Positions 34,695 through 43,176 of a DNA stretch of 64,000 bases are shown in pieces. A program made the translations under genes and the position numbers. Under the pieces are notes generated by a model. The model did no database searches and was not told the origin of the DNA. It saw nothing but the letters and a program-made list of their open reading frames with translations. Source of the stretch: a bacterium YEK0313 (lineage in GTDB: Bacteria; Pseudomonadota; Alphaproteobacteria; Rhizobiales; Phreatobacteraceae); the NCBI GenBank assembly GCA_000751295.2, contig CCMO02000001.1, forward strand, positions 5,362,951 through 5,426,950, in the 5' to 3' direction. Numbering within the stretch: position 1 is the first letter of the stretch; every line of letters starts with the position of its first letter.

Positions 34695-35633
34695 TCAGGC
34701 CTCCTTGGTGCCGGCCGGCGCGAGATCCGGGGCCGCCGCCTTGCGGACCAGCCGCCGGCGCGCCGGCAGTCTGATGCCGTTCGGCAGGAAAACGATGGCG
34801 AAGAACAGGAAGACGTAGAGCAGGAAGCCCTGCCATTCCGACGGGATGAACAGCACGCTGGCATTCTGGATGATGCCGAGCACCATCGCGGCGATCGCCG
34901 CTCCCCAGAGATTGCCGATGCCGCCGATGATCGTCGCGGCGATGGCGAACAGCATCAGGTCGATCGCGGTGGTCGGCTGCACCTGGGCGCGCGTCCCGTA
35001 CAGGAACATGCCGATCGCCACGAGCACCGCGGCCACCATCATGGTGGCGAGATAGATCCGCTCCTTGGCGATGCCGTAGAGCTCGGCGAGATCCGGATTG
35101 TCGGCGACCGCGACCATGAACTGCCCGGTGCGGGCAAAGCGCAGGAAGCCGAACAGCACCGCCACCGCCGCCGCGAGCACGGCCACGGCCGGCACGTCCC
35201 AGGCACTGACCGCGACATTGCCGACCAGGGTCACCGGCCAGAACAGCGAGGCGAAGATGGTCGACGGCCAGGTGCCGAACACCAGCATGGCGAGATAGGC
35301 GACCAGCTCGGAGACGATCAGCGTGAAGATGAAGATGAACATCTGTGCCGCGCGCCGCCGACGCAGCATGCGGAAGCCGAGCACCTCGATGGCGAGCGCC
35401 ATGGCGAGGCTGGCGGCCAGCGCCGCGACAAAGCCGAGCCAGCCCGGGGCGCCGCCCAGCGCCACCGCCGAATAGGCGGCGTAGAAGCTCGCGATCATCA
35501 TCGCGGCCTGAGCGAAATTGAAGACGCGATTGACCTTGAGGACCAGGGCGAACGCCAGCGCGAACAGCACGAAATAGCTCGACGTGGCGATCGACGTCCA
35601 AAGGATCTGCGCGATGATGTCGAAGGACAGCAT
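34695..35633 (-). CDS. LivH-type ABC transporter permease
   Basis: 312-residue permease. Family blocks are KVNRVFNFAQAAMMIASFYA, VAVADNPDLAELYGI and ATIIGGIGNLWGAAIAAMVL (the GxGN-x-GA motif of LivH). It begins 51 bases after the binding-protein gene and pairs with the LivM-type permease. Confidence 0.92.
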   Translation of the reverse strand: MLSFDIIAQILWTSIATSSYFVLFALAFALVLKVNRVFNFAQAAMMIASFYAAYSAVALGGAPGWLGFVAALAASLAMALAIEVLGFRMLRRRRAAQMFIFIFTLIVSELVAYLAMLVFGTWPSTIFASLFWPVTLVGNVAVSAWDVPAVAVLAAAVAVLFGFLRFARTGQFMVAVADNPDLAELYGIAKERIYLATMMVAAVLVAIGMFLYGTRAQVQPTTAIDLMLFAIAATIIGGIGNLWGAAIAAMVLGIIQNASVLFIPSEWQGFLLYVFLFFAIVFLPNGIRLPARRRLVRKAAAPDLAPAGTKEA

Positions 35634-35684
35634 GACAGGCTCCGCGGAGGCCGGCCGCGCGACGCCGCCGGCCTCGTCAGATGA

Positions 35685-36857
35685 TCAGTTGACGATGGCG
35701 AGCTGGCTCCAGGCCCCGCCCTTCACTTCCATCAGGAAGACCGGCTTGCTGACCGTGTGGTTCTCGTTCATCACGAGGCGGCCCGTCAGCGGCAGGTCGA
35801 AGGTCCTGAGCCCGACCATCTCCTGCCGGAAGCTCTCGCCGGTGATCGCCACCTTCTTGTCGTCGAGCGACTTGAACACCTGGGCGACGATGTAGGGCGC
35901 GTCGTAGAGATACTGGGTGTAGGGCAGGCCGTTCGGCTCGCGACCGACCTCCTTGCGCCAGCGCTCGACATAGTCCTTCACCGCGGGAACCTCGATGCCC
36001 GGGGCCAGCGAGGTGGCGATGACGCCTTCCGAAGCCCTGCCGAGCTGTTCGATCAGCTTGGGGTTGTAGACGGCGGAATAGGAGGAGACCGGCATGGTGA
36101 GGCCGAGCTGGCGCATCTGGGCGATCACCTGCGGCGTGTCCGCGACCAGCCCCTGGATGTGCACGATGTCGGGATTGGCGACGCGCACCTTGAGCAGCGA
36201 ACCGGTCCAGTCGGACGCCTTCGGATCATAGGCCTCGTAGGCGACGACCTGTCCGCCGGACCTGGTGAAGACGTCCCGGTAGATCTGGGCGGCGACGACG
36301 CCGGTCTCGTTGTTGATGTAGAGGACCGCCGCGCGCTTCTTGCCGAGGCGCGTGGCGGAATAATTGGCGAGGGCCGTGATGTCGACGTCGGCGAGGGGAA
36401 AGGTCGTGTAGGTATAGTCGCCGAGCCTGGCGATGTCGGCCGAGTTGGCGCCGACCGAGAGCTGGACCACCTTGCTGTCGTTGGCGATCGGTGCGACCGC
36501 CTTGACGACGGCCGACCAGGCGCTGACGAAGACCGGCACCTTTTCGACCGAGACGAGGCGGTTGACCGACTGGATGCCGACCTGCGGGTCGGCCCGCGTG
36601 TCGAGCAGGATCATCTCGAGCTTGCGGCCGTTGACGCCGCCGGCCGCGTTGATCGCGGCGACGGCCCATTCGGCGGCCTTCACCTGATCCTGGCCGTAGA
36701 GCGCCTGGCCGCCCGACAGGGGCATGGCGAGACCGAAACGCAGCGGCTCCTGGCCCTGCGCCCCGGCGCGGCCGAGCCCCAGCGCCGTCGCGCCTCCCAG
36801 TCCCGCCAGGCCGGCCAGCAGCCGGCGCCGCGACATCGCGTCCATCCAGGTCCCCAT
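35685..36857 (-). CDS. Liv-type ABC transporter substrate-binding protein
   Basis: 390-residue periplasmic receptor of the Peripla_BP_6 type. The N-terminus is a Tat-like or Sec signal (MSRRRLLAGLAGLGGATALG) followed by EPLRFGLAMPLSGGQALYGQ, the standard start of the fold. ATG 36857 has GGAG 6-9 bases upstream. It binds the operon's unknown substrate and feeds LivHMGF. Confidence 0.92.
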   Translation of the reverse strand: MGTWMDAMSRRRLLAGLAGLGGATALGLGRAGAQGQEPLRFGLAMPLSGGQALYGQDQVKAAEWAVAAINAAGGVNGRKLEMILLDTRADPQVGIQSVNRLVSVEKVPVFVSAWSAVVKAVAPIANDSKVVQLSVGANSADIARLGDYTYTTFPLADVDITALANYSATRLGKKRAAVLYINNETGVVAAQIYRDVFTRSGGQVVAYEAYDPKASDWTGSLLKVRVANPDIVHIQGLVADTPQVIAQMRQLGLTMPVSSYSAVYNPKLIEQLGRASEGVIATSLAPGIEVPAVKDYVERWRKEVGREPNGLPYTQYLYDAPYIVAQVFKSLDDKKVAITGESFRQEMVGLRTFDLPLTGRLVMNENHTVSKPVFLMEVKGGAWSQLAIVN

Positions 36858-36925
36858 CTCGATCTCCTCTGGTCTCGTTGTCTCTTGCTTGGTCGACGCT
36901 CCCGCCGCCCGCGAGGCGCGGCAGG

Positions 36926-37624
36926 TCAGCGCCGCGGGCCGGGCTGGTCGATCGCGCGCAGCGCCGCGACGGCGTCGACGGTCGGCATCACGTCGGCGTA
37001 TTTCGACGCCATGTCGAACAGGTTCACGGCGTGCGAGGTAGCCGAGCGGTCGTAGACCGCGTCCTGGGGAACCAGGACGCGGAAATTGTAGGCGAAGGCG
37101 TCGACCACGCTGCCGCGCACGCAGCCGCTGGTGCTGCACCCGGTGACGACGAGCGTGTCGGCGCCGGCATTGATCAGGTAGCTCGCAAGGGGCGTTCCGA
37201 AGAAGGCGCTCGGGTGCTTCTTCGGCAGCAGGATGTCGTGCTCCGCCGGCGCGATCTCGGCGACGAACTCGTAGCCCTTGGCGGCCACGCCCATGATGGC
37301 CGGCACCTTGTCGGAGAGACGGCCGAAATCGAAGGACTGCTTGGGAGCCACATAGGGATAGAGCACCGGCCACTGGCGCTCGCGGAACACGGCGAGCAGT
37401 TCCGCGATGTGTCCGACCGCCCGCCAGGCGACATCACCGCACGAGGTCGGATATTCCTCGATCGCTTCCCAGAACGGCTTCGGCACGGTGCCGGTGGTGC
37501 GATACTGCACGTCGATGATGAGCAGTGCGGGCCGCTTGCCGAGGCCCGTGGCGCGGCCGAAACCGGCGGCGTTGTAGGCCCGCTGCTCTTCTTCGGAGAT
37601 GATCCCGTCCCACGGCTTGCTCAT
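36926..37624 (-). CDS. Isochorismatase-family cysteine hydrolase (N-carbamoylsarcosine/maleamate amidase-like)
   Basis: 232-residue hydrolase. The catalytic triad is recognisable: Asp38 in ALLIIDVQ, Lys in ILLPKKHPSAFFG near 135 and Cys168 in TGCSTSGCVRGSVVDAF. The SGCVR form is typical of N-carbamoylsarcosine amidase and maleamate amidase, which hydrolyse a terminal amide or carbamoyl group. In the operon it could act on the open-chain product made by the cyclic amidohydrolase. It starts 12 bases after the lyase gene. Confidence 0.85.
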   Translation of the reverse strand: MSKPWDGIISEEEQRAYNAAGFGRATGLGKRPALLIIDVQYRTTGTVPKPFWEAIEEYPTSCGDVAWRAVGHIAELLAVFRERQWPVLYPYVAPKQSFDFGRLSDKVPAIMGVAAKGYEFVAEIAPAEHDILLPKKHPSAFFGTPLASYLINAGADTLVVTGCSTSGCVRGSVVDAFAYNFRVLVPQDAVYDRSATSHAVNLFDMASKYADVMPTVDAVAALRAIDQPGPRR

Positions 37625-37636
37625 CCGCCCCTCCTC

Positions 37637-38506
37637 TCAGGCTCCGGCGCGATAGCGCGCCTCGCGCGCATCCCATTCATCCTTGGCGACCGCCCGCTGG
37701 CGCTCCTCGAACGAGGCCAGGCGGTGCGCCACCGACTGCAGCGACCCTTCGCTCTTGAGCGCGCCGAGCACCTCGTAGGAGGCCTTGAGCGCGGCCTGAA
37801 GGGCGGCATTGGCATAGAGCACGATCGAGAAGCCCATCTCCGCCAGCTTCTCGCGGCCCGGATCCGGGGTGCGCCCGCCGAACACGATATTGGCGACCTG
37901 CGGCACGCCGAGCTCGCGCGGGATGCGGGCGAGCTGCTCGACGCTGGTCGGCGCCTCGACGAAGGTGACGTCGGCGCCCGCCTCGACATAGGCGCGGGCC
38001 CGTTCGATCGCCCGGTCCATTCCCTCGACCGCGGCGGCATCGGTGCGCGCGATGATCTGCAGGTTCTGGTCGTGGCGGGCATCGGCCGCGGCCTTGACCT
38101 TCTGCACCATCTCGTCGAGCGGAATGACGTCCTTGCCATTGAAGTGGCCGCACTTCTTCGGGAAGACCTGGTCCTCGATCTGGATGCCGGCGGCGCCCGC
38201 CCGCTCGAAGGAACGGACCGTGCGCACCATGTTCACCGCATTGCCGAAGCCGGTATCGGCGTCGACGATGATCGGCAGCGAGACGGCGTCGGCGATCGCG
38301 GTGACGGTCTCGGCGACTTCCGACATGGTGGTCAGGCCGATATCCGGCGCCCCGAGATACATGTTGGCGACACCGGCGCCCGTGACATAGGCGGCCTCGA
38401 AACCGAGGTCCTCGATGACCCGCGCGAACATGGCGTTGGCGGCGCCGGGAACGGTCACCGCCGCGCGTCGGGCCATCAGCGATTTGAGTCTGTCGGTGGA
38501 ACGCAT
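37637..38506 (-). CDS. Isocitrate lyase/PEP mutase superfamily lyase (2-methylisocitrate lyase or oxaloacetate decarboxylase-like)
   Basis: 289-residue TIM-barrel enzyme with DADTGFG at residues 82-88 (metal site), QIEDQVFPKKCGH at 109-121 (the lyase cysteine) and IARTDA near 150. The KKCGH loop is that of C-C lyases (methylisocitrate or dimethylmalate lyase) rather than of phosphonomutases. It is the first gene of the long operon, so it would perform the final cleavage after the MmgE/PrpD steps. The substrate is inferred, not known. Confidence 0.87.
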   Translation of the reverse strand: MRSTDRLKSLMARRAAVTVPGAANAMFARVIEDLGFEAAYVTGAGVANMYLGAPDIGLTTMSEVAETVTAIADAVSLPIIVDADTGFGNAVNMVRTVRSFERAGAAGIQIEDQVFPKKCGHFNGKDVIPLDEMVQKVKAAADARHDQNLQIIARTDAAAVEGMDRAIERARAYVEAGADVTFVEAPTSVEQLARIPRELGVPQVANIVFGGRTPDPGREKLAEMGFSIVLYANAALQAALKASYEVLGALKSEGSLQSVAHRLASFEERQRAVAKDEWDAREARYRAGA

Positions 38507-38594
38507 GTGTCGTCCTTCCTGCGGGCCCGACGGCCGTCGTCGAGCCCCGGCGTCAGGGAGCTTGTTGGGCCGAAACTGTATCGCGCTTCAGTAA

Positions 38595-38606
38595 ACTGTC
38601 AACAGT
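38595..38606. promoter_or_regulatory. Candidate GntR operator, copy 1
   Basis: ACTGTCAACAGT (arms ACTGT/ACAGT, extended to AACTGT/ACAGTT) lies 89 bases upstream of the lyase start codon. The identical 12-mer recurs at 38764. The whole 339-bp gap 38507-38845 separates the operon from the divergent GntR gene and holds no ORF. Confidence 0.65.
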
Positions 38607-38763
38607 TGACTGAAGACTCATCACCATCCCGGGCTGACGTACGAGAAACAGCCGGGCCATCCGGCTTTTCATGCAAAAAGGGACCCCAATCCTGCTGCGT
38701 TCATTTGACACATGACGGCTTTTCGGGAAATTATCGGGTGATCGGGATGCCCGCGACATTCAT

Positions 38764-38775
38764 ACTGTCAACAGT
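38764..38775. promoter_or_regulatory. Candidate GntR operator, copy 2
   Basis: Second exact ACTGTCAACAGT, 70 bases upstream of the GntR start and 169 bases from copy 1. Two identical palindromes, one near each divergent promoter, are the pattern expected of an autoregulated GntR repressor. Confidence 0.65.
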
Positions 38776-38845
38776 CGTCAAGCATCGCAGCGCCGGGCAA
38801 ATTGATACAAGGTGCCAACTCACGGCACATGGCAGGATCGCTGGA

Positions 38846-39544
38846 ATGACCGTTTTGAACCCGATCTCAGGGACTTCTCTGGCCAACGAAGCCTTCGGCA
38901 AGCTGGTCGAGGCGATCACGTCGGGCGAGTTCGAGCCCGGCCAGCGCCTGTCGGAATCCGAGCTGGCGCGCCAGCTCGGGATCAGCCGCGGCCCGCTGCG
39001 CGAGGCACTCGGACGCCTCGAAGGGCGGCTCGTCATGCGCACGCCCCGGATCGGCGTTCGCGTCATCGCCTTCGCGCGCGAGGATCTCGAACAGCTGTTC
39101 TTCGTCCGCGAGGCTCTGGAAGGCATGGCCGCCCGGCTCGCCGCCGAGCACATGACCATGAGCGAGCTGGACGACCTCGACGCATTGCTGACGCATCATG
39201 CCGCCCAGCCGGCCCTCGCCGCCGGCGAGGCCTATCTCCAGCGCTCGACCGACGACGATTTTCATTTCGCGATCGTCCGCGGCGCACGCTGCGAGCGGAT
39301 CGAGCGCCTGCTGCTGGACGAGGTCTATTACCAGCTGCGCATCCACCGCCTTCGTTCGAGCACGCGCCCCGGACGCGCCCAGGCGGCGCTCAACGAGCAC
39401 CGGGACATCATGAGCGCGCTGCACGCGCGCAATCCCGACGCGGCGGAAGACGCCATGCGCAAGCATATCCGCAACGCCCGTTTCAGCTCGCTGGCCGCCA
39501 TCGACGGCCAGCTTCCTCCCGCCGTGCGCCGCCGCCCGTCGTGA
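38846..39544 (+). CDS. GntR family regulator of the divergent catabolic operon
   Basis: 232 residues, FCD subgroup. The winged helix is EPGQRLSESELARQLGISRG, then PLREALGRLEGRLVMRTPRI. The C-terminal domain has DDDFHFAIVRGARCERIERL and ALNEHRDIMSALHARNPDAA, with the conserved histidines. ATG 38846 is chosen because it starts the conserved N-terminus and upstream sequence contains the operator. It is divergent from the 11.7-kb operon and the probable sensor of its substrate or an intermediate. Confidence 0.9.
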   Translation: MTVLNPISGTSLANEAFGKLVEAITSGEFEPGQRLSESELARQLGISRGPLREALGRLEGRLVMRTPRIGVRVIAFAREDLEQLFFVREALEGMAARLAAEHMTMSELDDLDALLTHHAAQPALAAGEAYLQRSTDDDFHFAIVRGARCERIERLLLDEVYYQLRIHRLRSSTRPGRAQAALNEHRDIMSALHARNPDAAEDAMRKHIRNARFSSLAAIDGQLPPAVRRRPS

Positions 39545-40128
39545 AGCCGGCGCCCGCCAGCGGCCGGTTCACCGGCGCCCGGTTCGTTCGGCACAGCGGC
39601 CTCCCGCCGCGATCTCGGTCGAGCCGGGCGGGTCAGCCCAGCGCTGCCTCGGCCGCAAGCCCCACGCCGAGCAGGAGGGAATCGTCATGGGCCGGAGCGG
39701 CGAATTCCAGGCCCGCCGGCAGGAGCGAGGCCGTCCTGCCGGCGGGAATAGTCAGCGCGGGAATTCCAAGCCCGGCCGCATAGCGCGAATGCCGCACCGG
39801 CGTGAAGGCGCTGCTCACCTCGCGGCCGTTGAAGACCATGGTGTCGTCGGCTCGGTCGCCTTCGGGGCGGATCAGCGGCGGCAGGATCGGCGTCGTTGGA
39901 TACATGATCGCCGCAACCCCCGCGCCGCGCAGCTGCGCGCCGAACTCCTGCCTCAGCCTGCGAAGCTCGGCCCTGACTTCGGCCGGGTCGAAACCGCCGG
40001 CCGGCTCGGCCTCCAGGCGGGTGCGCACATCCTGGCTGGCGATGCCGGCAATGACCGCCTCCAGCGAAACGGGCGCCCGCTGACGTGTGAGAAAATCGGC
40101 GATATCGGCCGCCGCGCCAAGGCCTAGG

Positions 40129-41130
40129 TGTTTAGTCCCACGGTGTGATGGCGTATCGTTATCGTCATCAGAGAGGGACGCGCTATGGGCCAGGTTCTTC
40201 ACGGGAGCGCCACGACCACGCACGCCGTTCGAACGGAGCTACAGCGATCGCAAGCTTCGGCCGCGGAGCTCGCGCGGCGCTTCGGGATCAACGAGAAGAC
40301 CGTGAGGAAGTGGCGGTCCCGGCAGACGGTCGAAGATGAGCCGATGGGTCCGAAGGAAAGCCACAGTTCCGTTCTCTCTGCCATCGAGGAGGCCGCGATC
40401 GTCGCTCTGCGTGTGCAGGCCCGCCTGCCGCTGGACGACGTCTTCGTCGCGCTGAAGGACGTCATCCCGCATCTGACGCGCTCGTCGCTGCATCGCTGCC
40501 TTCAGCGTCACGGAATCTCTCGCCTGCCGAAGGCCGATCGCGAAAAACCGAAGCGGTTCAAGGCCTACGAGATCGGCTACTTCCACATCGACATCGCCGA
40601 GCTGCGCTATGAAGGCGGCAAGGCCTGTCTGTTCGTGGCCGTGGACCGGACCTCCAAATTGGTCTTCGCCAGGATCTACCGGAAGGCGACAAAGCTCGTA
40701 GCGGCGGGCTTCCTCAAGGCGCTGGTCAGGGCCGTTCCCTACAAGGTCCACACGGTGCTGACGGATAACGGCGTTCAGTTCGTCCAGCACGACAAGAGGG
40801 CCGAGGGCGGCTTCCTCGCTCACGCCTTCGGAAGAGCCTGCGCCGAGAACAGCATCGCGCACAGGCTCACCAAGCCCTATCATCCGTGGACCAACGGCCA
40901 GGCGGAACGAATGGTCCGAACCATCAAGGACGCCACCGTCCGCACCTTCCACTACGCCTCGATCAACGACCTGAGGCGCCACGTCCGGGACTGGCTGCTG
41001 GCCTACAATTACGCCAAGCAGCTCAAGGCGCTGCGGTTCAGGACCCCGCTTGAGGCCATCAAGCAAATCAGCACCGAAAAGCCAGAGCTGTTCAGCCGTC
41101 GGCCAGGCCATGACATGCTGGGACTAAACA
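40129..41130 (+). mobile_element. IS481-family insertion sequence, complete (1002 bp)
   Basis: The ends are TGTTTAGTCCCA (40129) and TGGGACTAAACA (ending 41130), perfect 12-bp terminal inverted repeats starting with TGT. The element is flanked by CCTAGG at 40123-40128 and 41131-41136, a 6-bp target duplication of the NCTAGN type known for IS481. It is unrelated in sequence to the older IS481 remnants elsewhere in the window. Confidence 0.93.
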
Positions 41131-41135
41131 CCTAG
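40185..41135 (+). CDS. IS481-family transposase
   Basis: 316-residue DDE transposase. The helix-turn-helix is AAELARRFGINEKTVRKWRS. The catalytic residues are in YFHIDIAELRYEGGK, VLTDNGVQFVQHD and WTNGQAERMVRTIKDAT. The last codon (ACC) uses only one base of the element, and the TAG stop lies wholly inside the flanking CCTAGG target copy. Translation thus ends on a codon supplied by the insertion site. The frame is intact, so the element is probably active. Confidence 0.95.
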   Translation: MGQVLHGSATTTHAVRTELQRSQASAAELARRFGINEKTVRKWRSRQTVEDEPMGPKESHSSVLSAIEEAAIVALRVQARLPLDDVFVALKDVIPHLTRSSLHRCLQRHGISRLPKADREKPKRFKAYEIGYFHIDIAELRYEGGKACLFVAVDRTSKLVFARIYRKATKLVAAGFLKALVRAVPYKVHTVLTDNGVQFVQHDKRAEGGFLAHAFGRACAENSIAHRLTKPYHPWTNGQAERMVRTIKDATVRTFHYASINDLRRHVRDWLLAYNYAKQLKALRFRTPLEAIKQISTEKPELFSRRPGHDMLGLNT

Positions 41136-42232
41136 GATCTTCCCGTGAAGTGCGGTGGCGCGCGCCACCAGATCGCCGAGGTCGAGCGGCACGAACCGCA
41201 TTCCAGCGGCAGCAAGCTGATCGCGTGCCGCACGGACGACGCGCTCGACCTGCGGATCGAGATCCGTCCAGAAAGGCTCCATCGACAGGCCGATGCGCAG
41301 GCCGGCAGGGGCAAGAGAAGGCACGGTCGCGCCGGTGATGACCTCATGCAGCGGGACGAGATCCGCCACGCTCGCCGCCATCGGCCCGATGGTGTCGAAC
41401 AGCCGCGTCAACGGCACGACGCCTTCCGGCGAATAGGCTCTGGTCTCCGCGGTGGTCGGTCTCAGCCCGGCAATGCCGCAGAAGCATGAGGGCGCGCGCA
41501 CGGAGCCGACCGTGTCGGTTCCAAGACCGGCCGGCGCCAGGCCCGCCGCAATGGCCGCCGCCGTGCCGCCGCTGGAGCCGCCGGGAATGTGCGCGCGGGC
41601 ATGCGGGTTGCGGACGACGCCGAACACCGGATTGCTCGATGTGCTGCCCGCCGCCAGTTCGTGCATGTTCGCCTTGCCGAGCAGGAGCGCGCCCTCGTCG
41701 GCGAGCCGCTGCCAGACGGGCGCGTTGACGGAGGGGTGGAACGCCTTGAGCGCGCGCGTTCCTGCCGAGGTCGGAAACCCGACCGTGTTGATGTTGTCCT
41801 TGACGATCAGCGGCAACCCGGCGAGCCGGCCGAGCGGCTCGCCCCTGGCGCGGCGCGCATCGGCGGCCCGCGCGGCCTCGAGGACCTGCGAGGGCGCGAA
41901 CCAGGTAAAGACATTCAGCTCCTGGTTCTCCGATATGCGGCCGAGCAGGTCGTTCACATGGCCTTCGGCGGAGATCGCGCCGCGCCGGAAAAGCCCCAGG
42001 AATTCCGCGGCACCGAGGACTGTCATGGATCTGAACCTTCGTTTCGGCATCGACCGGCGCCGGGCCGCAGGACGCTCGGATACGGGCGGATGGCCCGCGG
42101 GTCGAATCCAGGGCCCGCCGGCGTGACCTGCCTGCACGGCCTGTTGCGCACGCAATGATCGTGTGTTTGCCGGAACGCCAGGGCGGATTGCAAAGTTCCG
42201 TGGCAGCGCGGATCGCGCCGCCGCCCCGCCGC

Positions 42233-43099
42233 CTAGAAATCCTGGAACAGCGCCGCCAGCAGCTTGTCGACAAAGGCCGCCTTGCAGCGGTCGGGATCGA
42301 AGACGGCGGTCAAGGTCGCGCCGATCGACGTCATGTGCGGAAAGGGTGCGACGAGCCGTCCCTGATCGATGAGGTCGGCGAGCACCGACGGCGGCCCGAC
42401 GATGCACCCCTTCCCGGCCAGCGCCGCCTGCACCGCGAGGTAGAAATGCGGTACGGCGCGGACGGCGAGCGGCCGCCGGGTCCTGGTGGCCTCGACCCAG
42501 CCTTCGAACTCGCCGCTGCGGGTGTCGGCGACGATGACGGCCTCGCCCGCGATTGCCTCCGGCCCGGCGAGCTGCAGCGCCCTGGCGCGCTCCGGCGCCG
42601 CGAGCAGGGTCAACCGCTCGACGCCGACCGCGCGGTGCTGCCAGCCTTCGGGTTTCCAGGCGGTGCGCAGCACGCCGACGTCGAACTGCGCGCCCTGCCA
42701 GTCATCCGTGGTGTGCAGCGCCGAGACCCGGATGGCGGGGCCGTCCGCCGCGACCTGGGCCTCGACCAGCCGCGGCATGAGCCGGTGCACCGAGAGCGTC
42801 GTGTTGGCGGCCAGGGTGACGACCCGCTGCCGGCCCTCACGCGATGCCGCCTCCCAGCCCTGGCGGATCTGCTGCAGCCCGGCCCCGACCGCCAGGGCAA
42901 GCTCGCGCGCGAGCGGGGTCGGCCGGAGGCGGTGCCCCTTTTCGAACAGGGGAGCGTCGATCGCCTCCTGCAGCTGGCCGAGCTGCTTGCTGATCGCGCC
43001 GGGTGTCACACACAGGTCATCCGCGGCTGCGACGATGTTGCCGGTGCGCACGACCGCTTCGAGAGTCGCGAGGGCGCGGAGTGAAGGTATTTGAGACAT
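42233..43099 (-). CDS. LysR family transcriptional regulator
   Basis: 288 residues. The N-terminal helix-turn-helix is LRALATLEAVVRTGNIVAAA, then DDLCVTPGAISKQLGQLQEA. The C-terminal co-inducer domain is of periplasmic-binding fold. ATG 43099 (MSQIPSLRAL) is used because this is where the conserved domain starts. It is divergent from phosphonoacetate hydrolase and is the likely activator of that cluster, as in known phnA loci where a LysR-type protein responds to phosphonoacetate. A 183-bp gap to the amidase start contains nothing recognisable. Confidence 0.9.
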   Translation of the reverse strand: MSQIPSLRALATLEAVVRTGNIVAAADDLCVTPGAISKQLGQLQEAIDAPLFEKGHRLRPTPLARELALAVGAGLQQIRQGWEAASREGRQRVVTLAANTTLSVHRLMPRLVEAQVAADGPAIRVSALHTTDDWQGAQFDVGVLRTAWKPEGWQHRAVGVERLTLLAAPERARALQLAGPEAIAGEAVIVADTRSGEFEGWVEATRTRRPLAVRAVPHFYLAVQAALAGKGCIVGPPSVLADLIDQGRLVAPFPHMTSIGATLTAVFDPDRCKAAFVDKLLAALFQDF

Positions 43100-43101
43100 T
43101 G

Positions 43102-43122
43102 AATTTGACCTGAACTCAAATT
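43102..43122. promoter_or_regulatory. Candidate LysR binding site (7-bp inverted repeat)
   Basis: AATTTGA (43102-43108) and TCAAATT (43116-43122) form a perfect inverted repeat with a 7-base spacer, containing the T-N11-A form typical of LysR sites. It lies in the 77-bp AT-rich gap between the LysR and phnA start codons. Confidence 0.65.
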
Positions 43123-43176
43123 TACCCGAATATAAATCGCTTTCATTTCGTCGTAAATACGTCGATACAGCTCTCA

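Larger units (their letters stand above)
39633..42026 (-). pseudogene. Amidase signature enzyme, split by an IS481-family element
   Basis: The N-terminal part (41131-42026) carries LPLIVKDNINTVG (catalytic Lys), HIPGGSSGGTAAAIAAGLA (cis-Ser) and GTDTVGSVRAPSCFCGIAGL (nucleophile Ser). The C-terminal part (39633-40128) carries GVAAIMYPTTPILPPLI and the final barrel. Removing 40129-41130 and one copy of the 6-bp duplication restores one frame through ALHGKILGLGAAADIADFL, giving 461 codons. The break is therefore a recent, precise insertion. Start is ATG 42026, or 42050 with eight more residues. An amidase here suits the amide-degrading theme of the neighbouring operon. It is inactive as found, unless the 300-residue N-terminal fragment folds alone. 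Confidence 0.9.

Noticed and set aside
36878..38845. Upstream extension of the GntR reading frame by about 650 codons
   Set aside because: The extension lies antisense to the hydrolase and lyase genes and through the operator region. The conserved GntR domain starts at 38846.
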